Positions 54,923 to 63,393 of a stretch of DNA of 64,000 bases are shown here, piece after piece. A program made the position numbers and the translations under genes. The stretch lies in the NCBI RefSeq assembly GCF_043194295.1, contig NZ_JBAFVK010000006.1, one strand, 5' to 3'. How positions within the stretch are numbered: position 1 is the stretch's first letter; every line of letters begins with the position of its first letter. This stretch comes from Xanthobacter autotrophicus. GTDB taxonomy: Bacteria > Pseudomonadota > Alphaproteobacteria > Rhizobiales > Xanthobacteraceae. The notes beneath the pieces are model-generated. The model was not told the DNA's origin. It worked only from the letters and a program-made list of their open reading frames with translations, and searched no databases.

Positions 54923-56578
54923 ATGAGATCCATCCGCTTCAAGCTCGCCGCCTTGAGCGGCGCGGCGGCATCCTTTGCCATCCTGTCCACCGTCGGGGTG
55001 CTCCTTGCGGTTGGAGCGGCGGATCGCGCCCTTGAGGCGACCGTGTCAGCCCAGCAGCGGCTGGATCTGCTCACCGAAATTTCCGCCCGCCTTTCCGATT
55101 TCGGCCTCGCCGCCGTGGCCGTGGCCGAAAGCCCCGGCGCGGATCCCGGGCGCGCGGACCTTGGCCGCATGGAGGACGCCCGCTCCCGCGTTGCCGCCGT
55201 GCTGGAGGCTGCGACCGTGCGCGCGGCGCAGAGCGCTCCCGCGTTCGGGACGGGCGTGCGCCCGCGTGAGCGCATGGTTGCCCACCTGCGGGCCGATTTC
55301 ATCCTCCTTGATCGCCAGATCTCCGCCGCCGTGGCGGACGCCGATGCCCCCAGCCGCGGCGACCGCGTGCGCGGCGCGCTCAATGGTTTTGCCGCGTCCG
55401 CGGGGCCAACCCTGTCGCTGCTGGTGGAGAGCGAGCGCCGCGCCGTGACCACCGCGCGGGAGGAGGCGCTGGCGCTGTCCTTCCGCCTGCGGGTGGGCGC
55501 GGTGGCGCTGGCCGCCCTGGTGCTTGCCGCGGCAGCCGTTCTTTATCGGGCGGTGGCCCGGCCGCTGCTGACCCGGCTCGGGGAGATCGACCGGGCGGCC
55601 GCCGCCATCGGCCGCGGCGACCTCGATACCCGCCTCACCATCGGCCCGCGCGACGAACTGGGCGTGCTGACGGCGCGCTTCAACCGCATGGCCGCGCGCC
55701 TCGGCCGCCGCGAGCGACGGGTGATCGAGGACCGCGCCCTGCTGGAAAAGACCATTTCCGAGCGCACCGCCGACCTCACGGCCGCCAATGCGCGCCTTGC
55801 CGCCATCGACGCCTCCCGCCGGCGCTTCTTCACCGACGTGAGCCATGAACTGCGCACGCCACTGACTGTCATCATCGGCGAATGCGACGTGACTCAGCGC
55901 GCGCCTGCCATTTCCGACGATCTCAGCCGCTCGGTGCTCGCCACCATCCGCAAGCGGGCCGGGCGCCTGCACCGGCGCATCGAGGACCTGCTGCGGGTCG
56001 CCCGCTCGGAAAGCGGGGAGATCGAGCTGGTGTTCCAGGACGTGCCGCTGCTGCCGCTTCTGGCCGACGCGGTGGCCGGTTTCGAGACCGTGGCGCGCCG
56101 TCAGGGGGTGAGCCTCATCCTGGAGGCCGACGCGCCCGGCCCCCTGGTCCATGCCGACCGCGAATGGCTGCGGCAGGTGGTCGAGGGCCTCATCGACAAC
56201 GGACTGCGTCATGGCGGCAAGGTGACGCGCATCACCCTCGCCGTCACAACGGGGGCTGGAGCCGGTGGGGTGGTGGCGGATGAAATCACGGTGAGCGACG
56301 ATGGCCGCGGCATCGCGCCGGAGGCGCGCGCGGGCCTGTTCCGGCGCTTCGCGCGGGGTGAGCGCTTCGGCGACGGGACCGGATTCGGCCTCGGCCTCGC
56401 CCTGGCGGAATGGGTGGTGACGCGGCACGGTGGACGGATCACACTGGAAGAGCGAGAAGGGGGCGGTACCCGCGTGGTCATCGCGCTGCCCCGGCCGCAG
56501 CCTCATCCGGAGGCCCAACCGGAGGTTTTCGAGGCGCGAGGCGCCTGGGCCGACCCGCCCGGCGAGGAGGACACATGA
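54923..56578 (+). CDS. Sensor histidine kinase
   Basis: A 551-residue membrane kinase. Transmembrane helices at about residues 8-32 and 191-211 enclose a periplasmic helical sensor region of some 155 residues; then HAMP (about 212-262), the dimerisation box VSHELRTPLTV with His308, and an HATPase domain with GRGIAPEARAGLF and GTGFGLGLALAEWVVTRHGG. The stop overlaps the response-regulator ATG. The input signal is unknown; lying directly upstream of pqqA, it might sense an alcohol-oxidation cue. Confidence 0.92.
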   Translation: MRSIRFKLAALSGAAASFAILSTVGVLLAVGAADRALEATVSAQQRLDLLTEISARLSDFGLAAVAVAESPGADPGRADLGRMEDARSRVAAVLEAATVRAAQSAPAFGTGVRPRERMVAHLRADFILLDRQISAAVADADAPSRGDRVRGALNGFAASAGPTLSLLVESERRAVTTAREEALALSFRLRVGAVALAALVLAAAAVLYRAVARPLLTRLGEIDRAAAAIGRGDLDTRLTIGPRDELGVLTARFNRMAARLGRRERRVIEDRALLEKTISERTADLTAANARLAAIDASRRRFFTDVSHELRTPLTVIIGECDVTQRAPAISDDLSRSVLATIRKRAGRLHRRIEDLLRVARSESGEIELVFQDVPLLPLLADAVAGFETVARRQGVSLILEADAPGPLVHADREWLRQVVEGLIDNGLRHGGKVTRITLAVTTGAGAGGVVADEITVSDDGRGIAPEARAGLFRRFARGERFGDGTGFGLGLALAEWVVTRHGGRITLEEREGGGTRVVIALPRPQPHPEAQPEVFEARGAWADPPGEEDT

Positions 56579-57273
56579 ACATTCTGGTGGTCGAGGATGA
56601 CAGCGACATCGGCGCGATGCTGAGCCGCGGGCTCTCGGCCGAGGGCTTCGACGTGACCGTGGTGGGCCGCGCCGACGAGGCGCTTGAGGCGGCGCGCCAA
56701 TACAATCCCTGCGCGGTGGTGCTCGACATCATGCTGCCCGACGGCTCGGGGATCGAGGTGTGCCGGGCGCTGCGAGAGGCTGGGCACTCCGGCCCCATCC
56801 TGTTCCTGTCCGCCAAGGACGAGGTGCGCGACCGGGCCGAGGGCCTCGGTGCCGGCGCAGACGACTACATCGTGAAGCCGTTCGAGTTCGCCGAGCTGGT
56901 GGCGCGGCTGCGCACCCATTTGCTGCACCGCCTCGGCGACAACCATGCGGGCCGGATTGTCGCAGGGCGCCTGGTGCTCGACCAGTCCACCCGCACCGTG
57001 CTGTTCGGCGAGATCCACGCACGCCTGACGGAACGGGAGGCGGAGCTTCTGGCCCTGCTGATGGCGACCCCCAACCGGCCGGTGCCGCGCGGCGAAATCT
57101 TCGACCGGCTATGGGCCAACCAGGGCGGCGCCTCGCTCAACGTGGTGGATGTCTATGTGGGCTACCTGCGCACCAAGCTGGCGCCGGTGAGCCGCGCCGG
57201 CGGCCCCCAGGTGTCCACGGTGCGCGGTCGCGGCTTCATGCTGGACCTTTCGGCACCCGCAGCAGCCCATTGA
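56575..57273 (+). CDS. OmpR-family response regulator
   Basis: A 232-residue regulator: receiver domain with VVEDDSD, phospho-acceptor Asp51 (VLDIMLPDG) and Lys101 (VKPF), then a C-terminal winged helix (LTEREAELLALLMATPNRPV, STVRGRGFML). It overlaps the kinase gene by 4 nt. The next gene downstream on the same strand is pqqA after a 144-bp gap holding a palindrome, so the pair may control PQQ synthesis; this is inference. Confidence 0.93.
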   Translation: MNILVVEDDSDIGAMLSRGLSAEGFDVTVVGRADEALEAARQYNPCAVVLDIMLPDGSGIEVCRALREAGHSGPILFLSAKDEVRDRAEGLGAGADDYIVKPFEFAELVARLRTHLLHRLGDNHAGRIVAGRLVLDQSTRTVLFGEIHARLTEREAELLALLMATPNRPVPRGEIFDRLWANQGGASLNVVDVYVGYLRTKLAPVSRAGGPQVSTVRGRGFMLDLSAPAAAH

Positions 57274-57339
57274 TCTGTTGCGGCGCAGCATCACATTTTG
57301 CTTGCGGGAACCAAATTGAGCGCCAATATTTGATCTCAA

Positions 57340-57361
57340 TGCAATGAACTTCATCATTGCA
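57340..57361 (+). promoter_or_regulatory. Inverted repeat upstream of pqqA
   Basis: TGCAATGA (57340-57347) and TCATTGCA (57354-57361) are exact reverse complements with a 6-bp spacer, 56 bp before the pqqA ATG. A second imperfect repeat, GATCTT (57374) with AAGATC (57386), lies between it and the ribosome site GGAGG (57406). It is a candidate operator. Confidence 0.55.
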
Positions 57362-57417
57362 GCGTGTTCTTATGATCTTCTTAGAAAGATCTGGAGCACA
57401 TAACCGGAGGAAGCAAC

Positions 57418-57495
57418 ATGCGTTGGAATAAGCCTCAGGTCTGCGAAGTCTGCGTTGGCATGGAAGTCACCGCTTATCTGCCGGCCGATTTCTGA
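57418..57495 (+). CDS. pqqA: PQQ precursor peptide PqqA
   Basis: Ribosomal precursor whose Glu and Tyr side chains are joined by PqqE to become pyrroloquinoline quinone. The 25-residue peptide starts MRWNKPQ and has the conserved ExxxY core as Glu16 and Tyr20 in GMEVTAYLP. Two cysteines (positions 9 and 12) precede the core. GGAGG lies seven bases before the ATG. It precedes pqqB by 52 nt. Confidence 0.95.
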   Translation: MRWNKPQVCEVCVGMEVTAYLPADF

Positions 57496-57547
57496 TCTGA
57501 ATGAGGTCGGTGGCCGGGAACGATAAGGCAGGAGCGTCCGACGCGTC

Positions 57548-58447
57548 ATGCAGGTGATTGTTCTCGGTTCGGCGGCCGGCGGCGGCGTTCCCCAATGGAA
57601 CTGCCGCTGTCCGGTGTGCCGCTTGGCCTGGTCGGGAGACCCCCGCGTCACGCCGCGCACCCAGTCCAGCATCGCCGTCTCGGCCGACGGCAGCGATTGG
57701 GTCCTGCTCAACGCTTCGCCCGACCTTCGGGCGCAGATTTCAGCCACGCCCGCGCTCAAGCCGCGAACGGGCGAGCGCGACAGCCCCATTCGCGCGGTCG
57801 TCCTCACCAACGGGGACGTGGACCACATCGCCGGCCTGCTCTCGCTGCGCGAATCCCAGCCGTTCGCCCTCTTTGGCACGGCCGAGACCCTCGGGCTGCT
57901 GAAAGAGAACCAGGTGTTCGACGTGGTGGCGCAGGCCTTCGTCAGCCGGACCCCCGCTATGTTCGGCGAGGCCTTCTCACCGGTGCCGGGGCTCAGCATG
58001 GAATTCTTCACCGTGCCCGGAAAGGTGCCGCTGTGGCGGGAGGACGCCAGCCTCGTCATCGGCGAGGAGACGGGCTCCACCGTGGGCGTCACCATCACCA
58101 GCGCCGACAAGCGCCTCGTCTACATTCCCGGCTGTGCGGCGGTGACGCCGGCGGTGCGGGAACGCATCGTCGGCGCCGATCTCCTGTTCTTCGACGGCAC
58201 GCTCTATCGCGACGACGAGATGATCGAGGCCGGCGTCGGCACCAAGACCGGCGCGCGCATGGGGCACCTCTCCATGTCCGGAGCCGACGGCACCGTGGCG
58301 CTGCTTAAGGACGTGCCGGTGGCGCGGCGCGTGTTCATCCACATCAACAATACCAACCCGGCGCTGGTGGATGGCTCGCAGGAGCGCCACGCCGTGGAGC
58401 AGGCCGGCTGGACGGTGGCCCGCGACGGAATGGAGTTCTCCCTATGA
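57548..58447 (+). CDS. pqqB: PQQ biosynthesis protein PqqB
   Basis: Metallo-beta-lactamase-fold oxygenase that hydroxylates the tyrosine of the processed PqqA product. The 299-residue protein starts VIVLGSAAGGGVPQWNCRCPVC, has DVDHIAGLLSLRE and ARRVFIHINNTNP. The stop overlaps pqqC by 4 nt. Confidence 0.96.
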   Translation: MQVIVLGSAAGGGVPQWNCRCPVCRLAWSGDPRVTPRTQSSIAVSADGSDWVLLNASPDLRAQISATPALKPRTGERDSPIRAVVLTNGDVDHIAGLLSLRESQPFALFGTAETLGLLKENQVFDVVAQAFVSRTPAMFGEAFSPVPGLSMEFFTVPGKVPLWREDASLVIGEETGSTVGVTITSADKRLVYIPGCAAVTPAVRERIVGADLLFFDGTLYRDDEMIEAGVGTKTGARMGHLSMSGADGTVALLKDVPVARRVFIHINNTNPALVDGSQERHAVEQAGWTVARDGMEFSL

Positions 58448-59244
58448 CGTTCCTCGCCCTTGCCGAACCGCTGGTCTTCCCGCCCTTGCCCGCACCCTCC
58501 GAGCCCTTGTCCCCCGAAGGGCTGGAAGCGGCGCTGCGGGAGGTGGGAGCCACGCGCTATCACAATCTCCACCCGTTCCATAAGCTGCTGCATTCCGGCA
58601 AGCTGAACAGGGACCAAGTGCGCGCCTGGGCGCTCAACCGCTTCTGCTATCAGTCCGCCATTCCCCGCAAGGACGCCGCGCTCATGAGCCGCTGCGACGA
58701 CCGGGAACTGCGCCGCGAATGGCTCCATCGCATCACCGACCATGACGGCTTCGGCGAAGACGCCGGCGGTATCGAGCGCTGGCTGGTGCTCACCGACGGC
58801 CTCGGCCTCGACCGCGACTATGTGGTGTCGAAGGAGGGCGCACTCCCCGCCACCAAGTTCGCGGTGGAAGCCTATGTGCGTTTCGTCGCCGACCATCCGC
58901 TGCTGGAGGCGGTGGCCTCCTCCCTCACCGAGCTGTTCGCGCCGGGCATCCATGCCGAGCGCATCTCGGGCATGCTGGCCAATTACGACTTCATCAACGA
59001 GCGCGTGGTCGCCTATTTCCGCCGCCGGCTCGATCAGGCGCCGAAGGATGCCGACTTCGCCCTCGATTACGTTAAGAAAAACGCCCGTACGGTGGCCGAG
59101 CAGCGCGCCGTCATCCGCGCCTTGACCTTCAAGACCGAAGTTTTGTGGGCGCAGCTCGATGCGCTTTACTTCGCCTATGTGGAGCCGGGGTGGCCGGCGC
59201 CCGGGGCGTGGCGTCCGGGCATCGCTTTGGTCGAGGCCGGCTGA
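58444..59244 (+). CDS. pqqC: Pyrroloquinoline-quinone synthase PqqC
   Basis: Cofactor-less oxidase for the last step, ring closure and eight-electron oxidation to PQQ. The 266-residue helical protein has YHNLHPFHKLLHSGKL, NRFCYQSAIPRKDAALMSR and ERISGMLANYDFINERVVAYF. It is a separate gene from pqqD, unlike the pqqCD fusion of Methylobacterium. Confidence 0.96.
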   Translation: MTFLALAEPLVFPPLPAPSEPLSPEGLEAALREVGATRYHNLHPFHKLLHSGKLNRDQVRAWALNRFCYQSAIPRKDAALMSRCDDRELRREWLHRITDHDGFGEDAGGIERWLVLTDGLGLDRDYVVSKEGALPATKFAVEAYVRFVADHPLLEAVASSLTELFAPGIHAERISGMLANYDFINERVVAYFRRRLDQAPKDADFALDYVKKNARTVAEQRAVIRALTFKTEVLWAQLDALYFAYVEPGWPAPGAWRPGIALVEAG

Positions 59245-59247
59245 GCC

Positions 59248-59523
59248 ATGCGGGCGGAAGAGACCGACGTGCCGCGCCTGCCGCGCGGGGTGAAACTGAA
59301 GTATGATCAGGTTCGCGAGCGCCATGTGCTGCTCGCCCCGGAGCGCGCGTTCGACATCGACGAGACCGCCGCCGCGGTGCTGGAGCTGGTGGATGGCCAA
59401 CGCACCTGCGGCCAGATCGTGGATGAGCTGGCGCTGCGCTTCGACGAAAAGCGCGAGGTGATCGCCGACGACGTGCGCGACATGATCGGCGATCTCATTG
59501 CGCGGCGGGTGATCGAACGATGA
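59248..59523 (+). CDS. pqqD: PQQ biosynthesis peptide chaperone PqqD
   Basis: RiPP recognition element that binds PqqA and presents it to PqqE. The 91-residue protein has RGVKLKYDQVRERHVLLAPE and the winged-helix part AAVLELVDGQRTCGQIVDEL. It overlaps pqqE by 4 nt. Confidence 0.95.
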   Translation: MRAEETDVPRLPRGVKLKYDQVRERHVLLAPERAFDIDETAAAVLELVDGQRTCGQIVDELALRFDEKREVIADDVRDMIGDLIARRVIER

Positions 59524-60695
59524 CCAATGCCACGGCTGAACTTAATCTGGAGACGACGCCCCGCTCGGCGGCGGTGCATCCCGTCGGCCATCCCATCGGC
59601 ATCCTGGCCGAGCTGACCCACCGCTGCCCCCTGCGCTGCCCTTATTGCTCCAATCCGCTGGAACTGGAGCGCCGCGAGGCGGAGCTGGACACCGCCACCT
59701 GGAAGCGCGTGCTGAGCGAGGCGGCGGCTCTCGGCGTGCTGCATGTCCACCTCTCCGGCGGCGAGCCCACCGCGCGGGCAGACCTTGTGGAACTCACCGC
59801 CCATTGCGCTGCGGAAGGGCTCTACACCAATCTCATCACCTCCGGCGTCGGCCGGGCGGGGGTCATGCTGCCCGCCTTGTCCGAGGCGGGGCTGGACCAT
59901 GTGCAGCTCTCCTTCCAGGGCGCCAAGGCTGAAACCACCGATCGCGTCGGCGGCTATGCGGGCGGGCATGCGGCCAAGCTCGCCTTCGCCGCGCAGGTCA
60001 CCGACCTCGGCCTGCCGCTGACCGTGAACGCGGTGTTCCATCGCGCCAACATCCACGAGGTGGAGGACATGATCGAACTGGCCATCGCGCTGAAGGCGCG
60101 GCGGCTGGAGGTGGCGCACACCCAGTATTATGGCTGGGCCTATGCCAATCGCGCGGCGCTGATGCCCGCGCGCCCCGATGTGGACCGCTCGGTCGCCATC
60201 GTCGAGGAGGCGCGCAAGCGGCTGGAAGGCGTGCTGGTCATCGACATGGTGATTCCGGACTATTACGCCCGCTATCCCAAGCCCTGTTCCGGCGGCTGGG
60301 GCCGGCGCACGCTGAATGTGACGCCCACCGGCCGGGTGCTGCCCTGTCATGCGGCGGAGAGCATTCCGGGCCTTGAGTTCTGGTCGGTGCGCGATCACGC
60401 GCTGGGCGACATCTGGCGCGCCTCGCCGGCATTCAACGCCTATCGCGGCACCGACTGGATGCGCGAGCCGTGCCGCAGCTGCGACCGGCGGGAGATGGAT
60501 TTCGGCGGCTGCCGTTGTCAGGCCATGGCGCTGGCGGGCGATGCCAGCCTGACCGATCCGGCCTGCTCGAAATCCCCGTTCCATGCCCGGGTGGAGGCGC
60601 TGGCCACCGCCGAGGCGGCGGGTACCGCGCCTGATTTCATCTACCGCACCATCGGCGGAATGCCGGCGGGCCGGCGGGAAGGAGCAAAACCGTGA
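59520..60695 (+). CDS. pqqE: PqqA peptide cyclase (radical SAM)
   Basis: Forms the Glu-Tyr carbon-carbon bond in PqqA. The 391-residue protein has the radical SAM motif CPLRCPYC (CxxxCxxC) and a SPASM-type C-terminal cysteine set (PCSGGWG, CHAAES, CRSCDRREMDFGGCRCQ, CSKSPFH) for auxiliary clusters. The stop overlaps the next gene by 4 nt. Confidence 0.96.
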   Translation: MTNATAELNLETTPRSAAVHPVGHPIGILAELTHRCPLRCPYCSNPLELERREAELDTATWKRVLSEAAALGVLHVHLSGGEPTARADLVELTAHCAAEGLYTNLITSGVGRAGVMLPALSEAGLDHVQLSFQGAKAETTDRVGGYAGGHAAKLAFAAQVTDLGLPLTVNAVFHRANIHEVEDMIELAIALKARRLEVAHTQYYGWAYANRAALMPARPDVDRSVAIVEEARKRLEGVLVIDMVIPDYYARYPKPCSGGWGRRTLNVTPTGRVLPCHAAESIPGLEFWSVRDHALGDIWRASPAFNAYRGTDWMREPCRSCDRREMDFGGCRCQAMALAGDASLTDPACSKSPFHARVEALATAEAAGTAPDFIYRTIGGMPAGRREGAKP

Positions 60696-61408
60696 GCGCC
60701 CGCAGGATCATAGGCCTTTGTCTCGTGCTCGCCGCGACGCTGTTCGCCGCCGGCTTCCTGGTGGAGCCGCTGCCTGCGCGCGCCGCCGAGGCGCAGGCAG
60801 CCACCGAAATCGCACCCCCGGAAGCCGCCGACATCCTGTTCGAGCGCCACCAGCTCGCCGGCACCAAGCCCGGCGACACCCTCGCCTATGCCTATACCCG
60901 CAAGGTGACGGACGCGGAGCTTGGTCCGTCCTTCGACGACCGCATCCGCCTGATGATCGAGCCAGGTCCGGGCGGGGATGCCCGCGACGTGCGGGTCGAC
61001 TTCTTTTCGGCCGAGCGCCACCATGCGGCCGGCCCGTTTGAGGGTGTCACCACCAATCCGGTGCTGATGCTGTTCCTGGAGAATCACCTGGTGGATCTGT
61101 CCGGGCGGCTCAAGGGCAACCCGCGCTATCTCAAGAACGCCATCCGTTCCGCGCTGCGCGACCGGGCGCGGGTGGAGGCCACCGATATCAGCGTGGACGG
61201 CCGTTCCCTCAAGGGCTGGCGCGTCACGGTGAAGCCTTTCGAGGGGGACGCCAACGCCGCCCGCATGCGGGGGCTGGAAAGCCTGACCTACACATTCGAT
61301 GTGGCACCGGACCTGCCGGGGGAAATCGCGCGCATCGAGATCGCGGCCGAAGCCCCCGGCGGCCGGCTTTGGGAGGAGACGATCGCCTATGATCCGAAAG
61401 GTTCTTGA
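60692..61408 (+). CDS. Secreted protein of unknown function linked to the pqq operon
   Basis: Not recognised. The GTG at 60692 overlaps the pqqE stop (GTGA). The 238-residue protein has a signal peptide (hydrophobic residues about 6-22, likely cut after ARA near 31) and no cysteine in the mature part, so it is probably a soluble periplasmic protein, mostly beta by its alternating pattern (RVDFFSAERHH, GWRVTVKPFEGD, YTFDVAPDLPGEIARIEI). Tight coupling to pqqE suggests a role in PQQ delivery, transport or a PQQ enzyme; this is inference only. Confidence 0.75.
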   Translation: MSARRIIGLCLVLAATLFAAGFLVEPLPARAAEAQAATEIAPPEAADILFERHQLAGTKPGDTLAYAYTRKVTDAELGPSFDDRIRLMIEPGPGGDARDVRVDFFSAERHHAAGPFEGVTTNPVLMLFLENHLVDLSGRLKGNPRYLKNAIRSALRDRARVEATDISVDGRSLKGWRVTVKPFEGDANAARMRGLESLTYTFDVAPDLPGEIARIEIAAEAPGGRLWEETIAYDPKGS

Positions 61409-61742
61409 GGCGGCAGGGGTGTTGCTTGTGTCAGCCGGGGCAGCGCTTGCCGCCACCAGCGTCGACAACGACTATCCCACCTCCGCGCGCGTCGACTATG
61501 TTATCGCCTGCATGGCGGCGAACGGGCAGACGCGCGAGGCCATGACGCGCTGTTCCTGCTCGGTGGACACCCTCGCCTCCATCCTGCCCTATGACCGCTA
61601 CGTGGCGGCGGAGACCATCCTGTCCATGCGGCAGGGGGTGGGACAGGCGGCGAGCATTTTCCGCAATACGCCCCAATATGAGGATAACATTGCCGAACTG
61701 CGCCGGGCCCAGGCGGAAGCCGAGGTCCGCTGCTTCAAGTAG
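61389..61742 (+). CDS. Small secreted cysteine-containing protein linked to the pqq operon
   Basis: Not recognised. The ATG at 61389 lies inside the preceding gene (20-nt overlap). The 117-residue protein has a signal peptide (about 1-21, ending GAALA) and four cysteines in the mature part, as IACMA, RCSCSVD and RCFK, which could form two disulfides in the periplasm; the rest is helical. It is the last gene of the pqq transcription unit. Confidence 0.7.
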   Translation: MIRKVLEAAGVLLVSAGAALAATSVDNDYPTSARVDYVIACMAANGQTREAMTRCSCSVDTLASILPYDRYVAAETILSMRQGVGQAASIFRNTPQYEDNIAELRRAQAEAEVRCFK

Positions 61743-62070
61743 TATCTGGTACCGCGCTGCACCACAGCTGCTCGCATCTGCCGCATAGATGACGGGTTTT
61801 CTGCCCCCTGCGGCTATGTTAGCTTCCTCCTCAAGAACAGACGCATGGCGCACGGAGTTTTCCGAAGCGCACTGCAACGACAAGCGGGCAACCGCCGCGG
61901 CGTCTTGATCGGGACCTTCAACCCCCAAGGCAATGCCATGGCATCTCAACGCTCTGCGTCTGTCCATTTCGTCCCATTTTCACATCCGCGGGCCGGTACC
62001 GGTGCCAGCTGCACGCTGTTGCGTGGACCTGGCGCATCGCGCCCCGCCACCATCGCCTTCGGGTGACGCC
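61743..62070. other. Gap between the pqq unit and fhcB
   Basis: No supported gene. Short open frames in all phases lack ribosome sites and motifs. No clear hairpin terminator or promoter was found, though a promoter for fhc is expected here. Confidence 0.4.
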
Positions 62071-63393
62071 ATGACATCGGGAGAGTCGATCACCGGCGGT
62101 GCCCCTCGCACCGTCCGAGACATCGTCTGCGGCTTCTGCGGCCTCGGTTGCGACGACCTGGAGGTGACGGTCGCCGGCCGCGCCATCACGCCGCGCACCG
62201 CATGCCCCGAGGCTGCGCGCCTTCTGGCCCGCAACGACGCGCCGCCGCCGTCGCCGCGCATCAATGGTGCGCCGTCGAGCTTCGAGGAAGCTGCCGCGGC
62301 CGCCGCAGGGCACCTCAAGGCCGCCCGTTCCGCCGCCTTCAGCGGCCTGGGCGCGGACCTCGAAGGCCTGCGCCGCCTGTACGACCTCGCCATGGCCTCG
62401 GGCGCCAGCCTCGACCATGCGGCGTCCGGCGGCCTGTTCGCCAATCTGGAGCGCCTCGCCCGCAAGGGCTGGATCGCCGCCACCCTCGCCGAGGTGCGCA
62501 ACCGCTGCGACGTGATGGTCGTGTTCGGCGACGATCCGGCTTCCGCCTTCAGCCGCTTCTTTTCCCGTGCCGTGCCGGTGCGCGGGGAGGGGGCGGACGG
62601 CGATGCCGCTCCGCTCTTCGTCACCGCCCCCGGCCGGCGCCAGATCGCCGTCGTCGGCGGGCCGCTGTCGGAGGCGTCGCGCCGGGTGCTCGCCGCCCAT
62701 CAGGTGACGGAAGTTCCCGTTTCTGAACAGGATGTTGCCACTGCCGCTTCCGTGCTGACGGCGCTGGTCGCCGGGCGTGGGGTGGACGGGCTCACCGGCC
62801 TTTCGGACGAGACCGTCGCGGCGCTGGCGGCGCTGGCGGAGCAGATCAAGGCGGCGCGCTACGCCGTCTTCACCTGGAATGCGGCCAGCCTGCCGGCGGA
62901 GGATGCGCCGGTGGTTGCCGGGGCGGCGTCGGAGGCGGTGGATGTGCTCTCCGTCACCACCCGCGCGGCGGTTTTTCCTTTGGGCGGCCGGGACAATGTG
63001 ACCGGCGCGCACCAGCTCGCCCTGTGGCGCTTCGGCTATCCCCTGCGCACGGCGGTGGGGGCCGGGACCTCGCGCCATGTACCCGAGCTTTATTCAACGG
63101 CGGCAGCGCTTTATGATGCCGACCTGCTGCTCCACACCAGCGCCTTCCGCCCCGACGCGCCGCCCGATTTCGACCGTGGGCCGGTGATCGCCATCGCCCA
63201 TCCCGACACCGTGTTCGCGCGGGAGCCGGAGGTGTTCATCCCGGTGGGCACGCCAGGGGTGGACTATGGCGGCCATGTCTTCCGCATGGATTCGGTAGTT
63301 TGCCTGCCGCTTCAGGCCCTTAGGCCTGCCGAGCTGCCCAGCGTCGCCGAGGTGGCGGCGGCCATTCTTGTGTCGTTCGGGAGGGGTGCATGA
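62071..63393 (+). CDS. fhcB: Formyltransferase/hydrolase complex subunit B (formylmethanofuran dehydrogenase subunit B homologue)
   Basis: Subunit of the Fhc complex, which turns formyl-H4MPT into formate in methylotrophs. The 440-residue protein is related to the molybdopterin subunit of archaeal formylmethanofuran dehydrogenase. It keeps the N-terminal cluster-type cysteines Cys20, Cys23, Cys27 and Cys45 (IVCGFCGLGCDD, TACPEA), but the segment where the metal-ligand Cys would lie reads VVFGDDPASAFSRFF without cysteine. The ATG at 62071 is chosen; the stop overlaps fhcA. Confidence 0.9.
   Translation: MTSGESITGGAPRTVRDIVCGFCGLGCDDLEVTVAGRAITPRTACPEAARLLARNDAPPPSPRINGAPSSFEEAAAAAAGHLKAARSAAFSGLGADLEGLRRLYDLAMASGASLDHAASGGLFANLERLARKGWIAATLAEVRNRCDVMVVFGDDPASAFSRFFSRAVPVRGEGADGDAAPLFVTAPGRRQIAVVGGPLSEASRRVLAAHQVTEVPVSEQDVATAASVLTALVAGRGVDGLTGLSDETVAALAALAEQIKAARYAVFTWNAASLPAEDAPVVAGAASEAVDVLSVTTRAAVFPLGGRDNVTGAHQLALWRFGYPLRTAVGAGTSRHVPELYSTAAALYDADLLLHTSAFRPDAPPDFDRGPVIAIAHPDTVFAREPEVFIPVGTPGVDYGGHVFRMDSVVCLPLQALRPAELPSVAEVAAAILVSFGRGA

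Noticed and set aside
61845..62066. A 73-codon frame between the pqq unit and fhcB
   Set aside because: No ribosome site or family resemblance.
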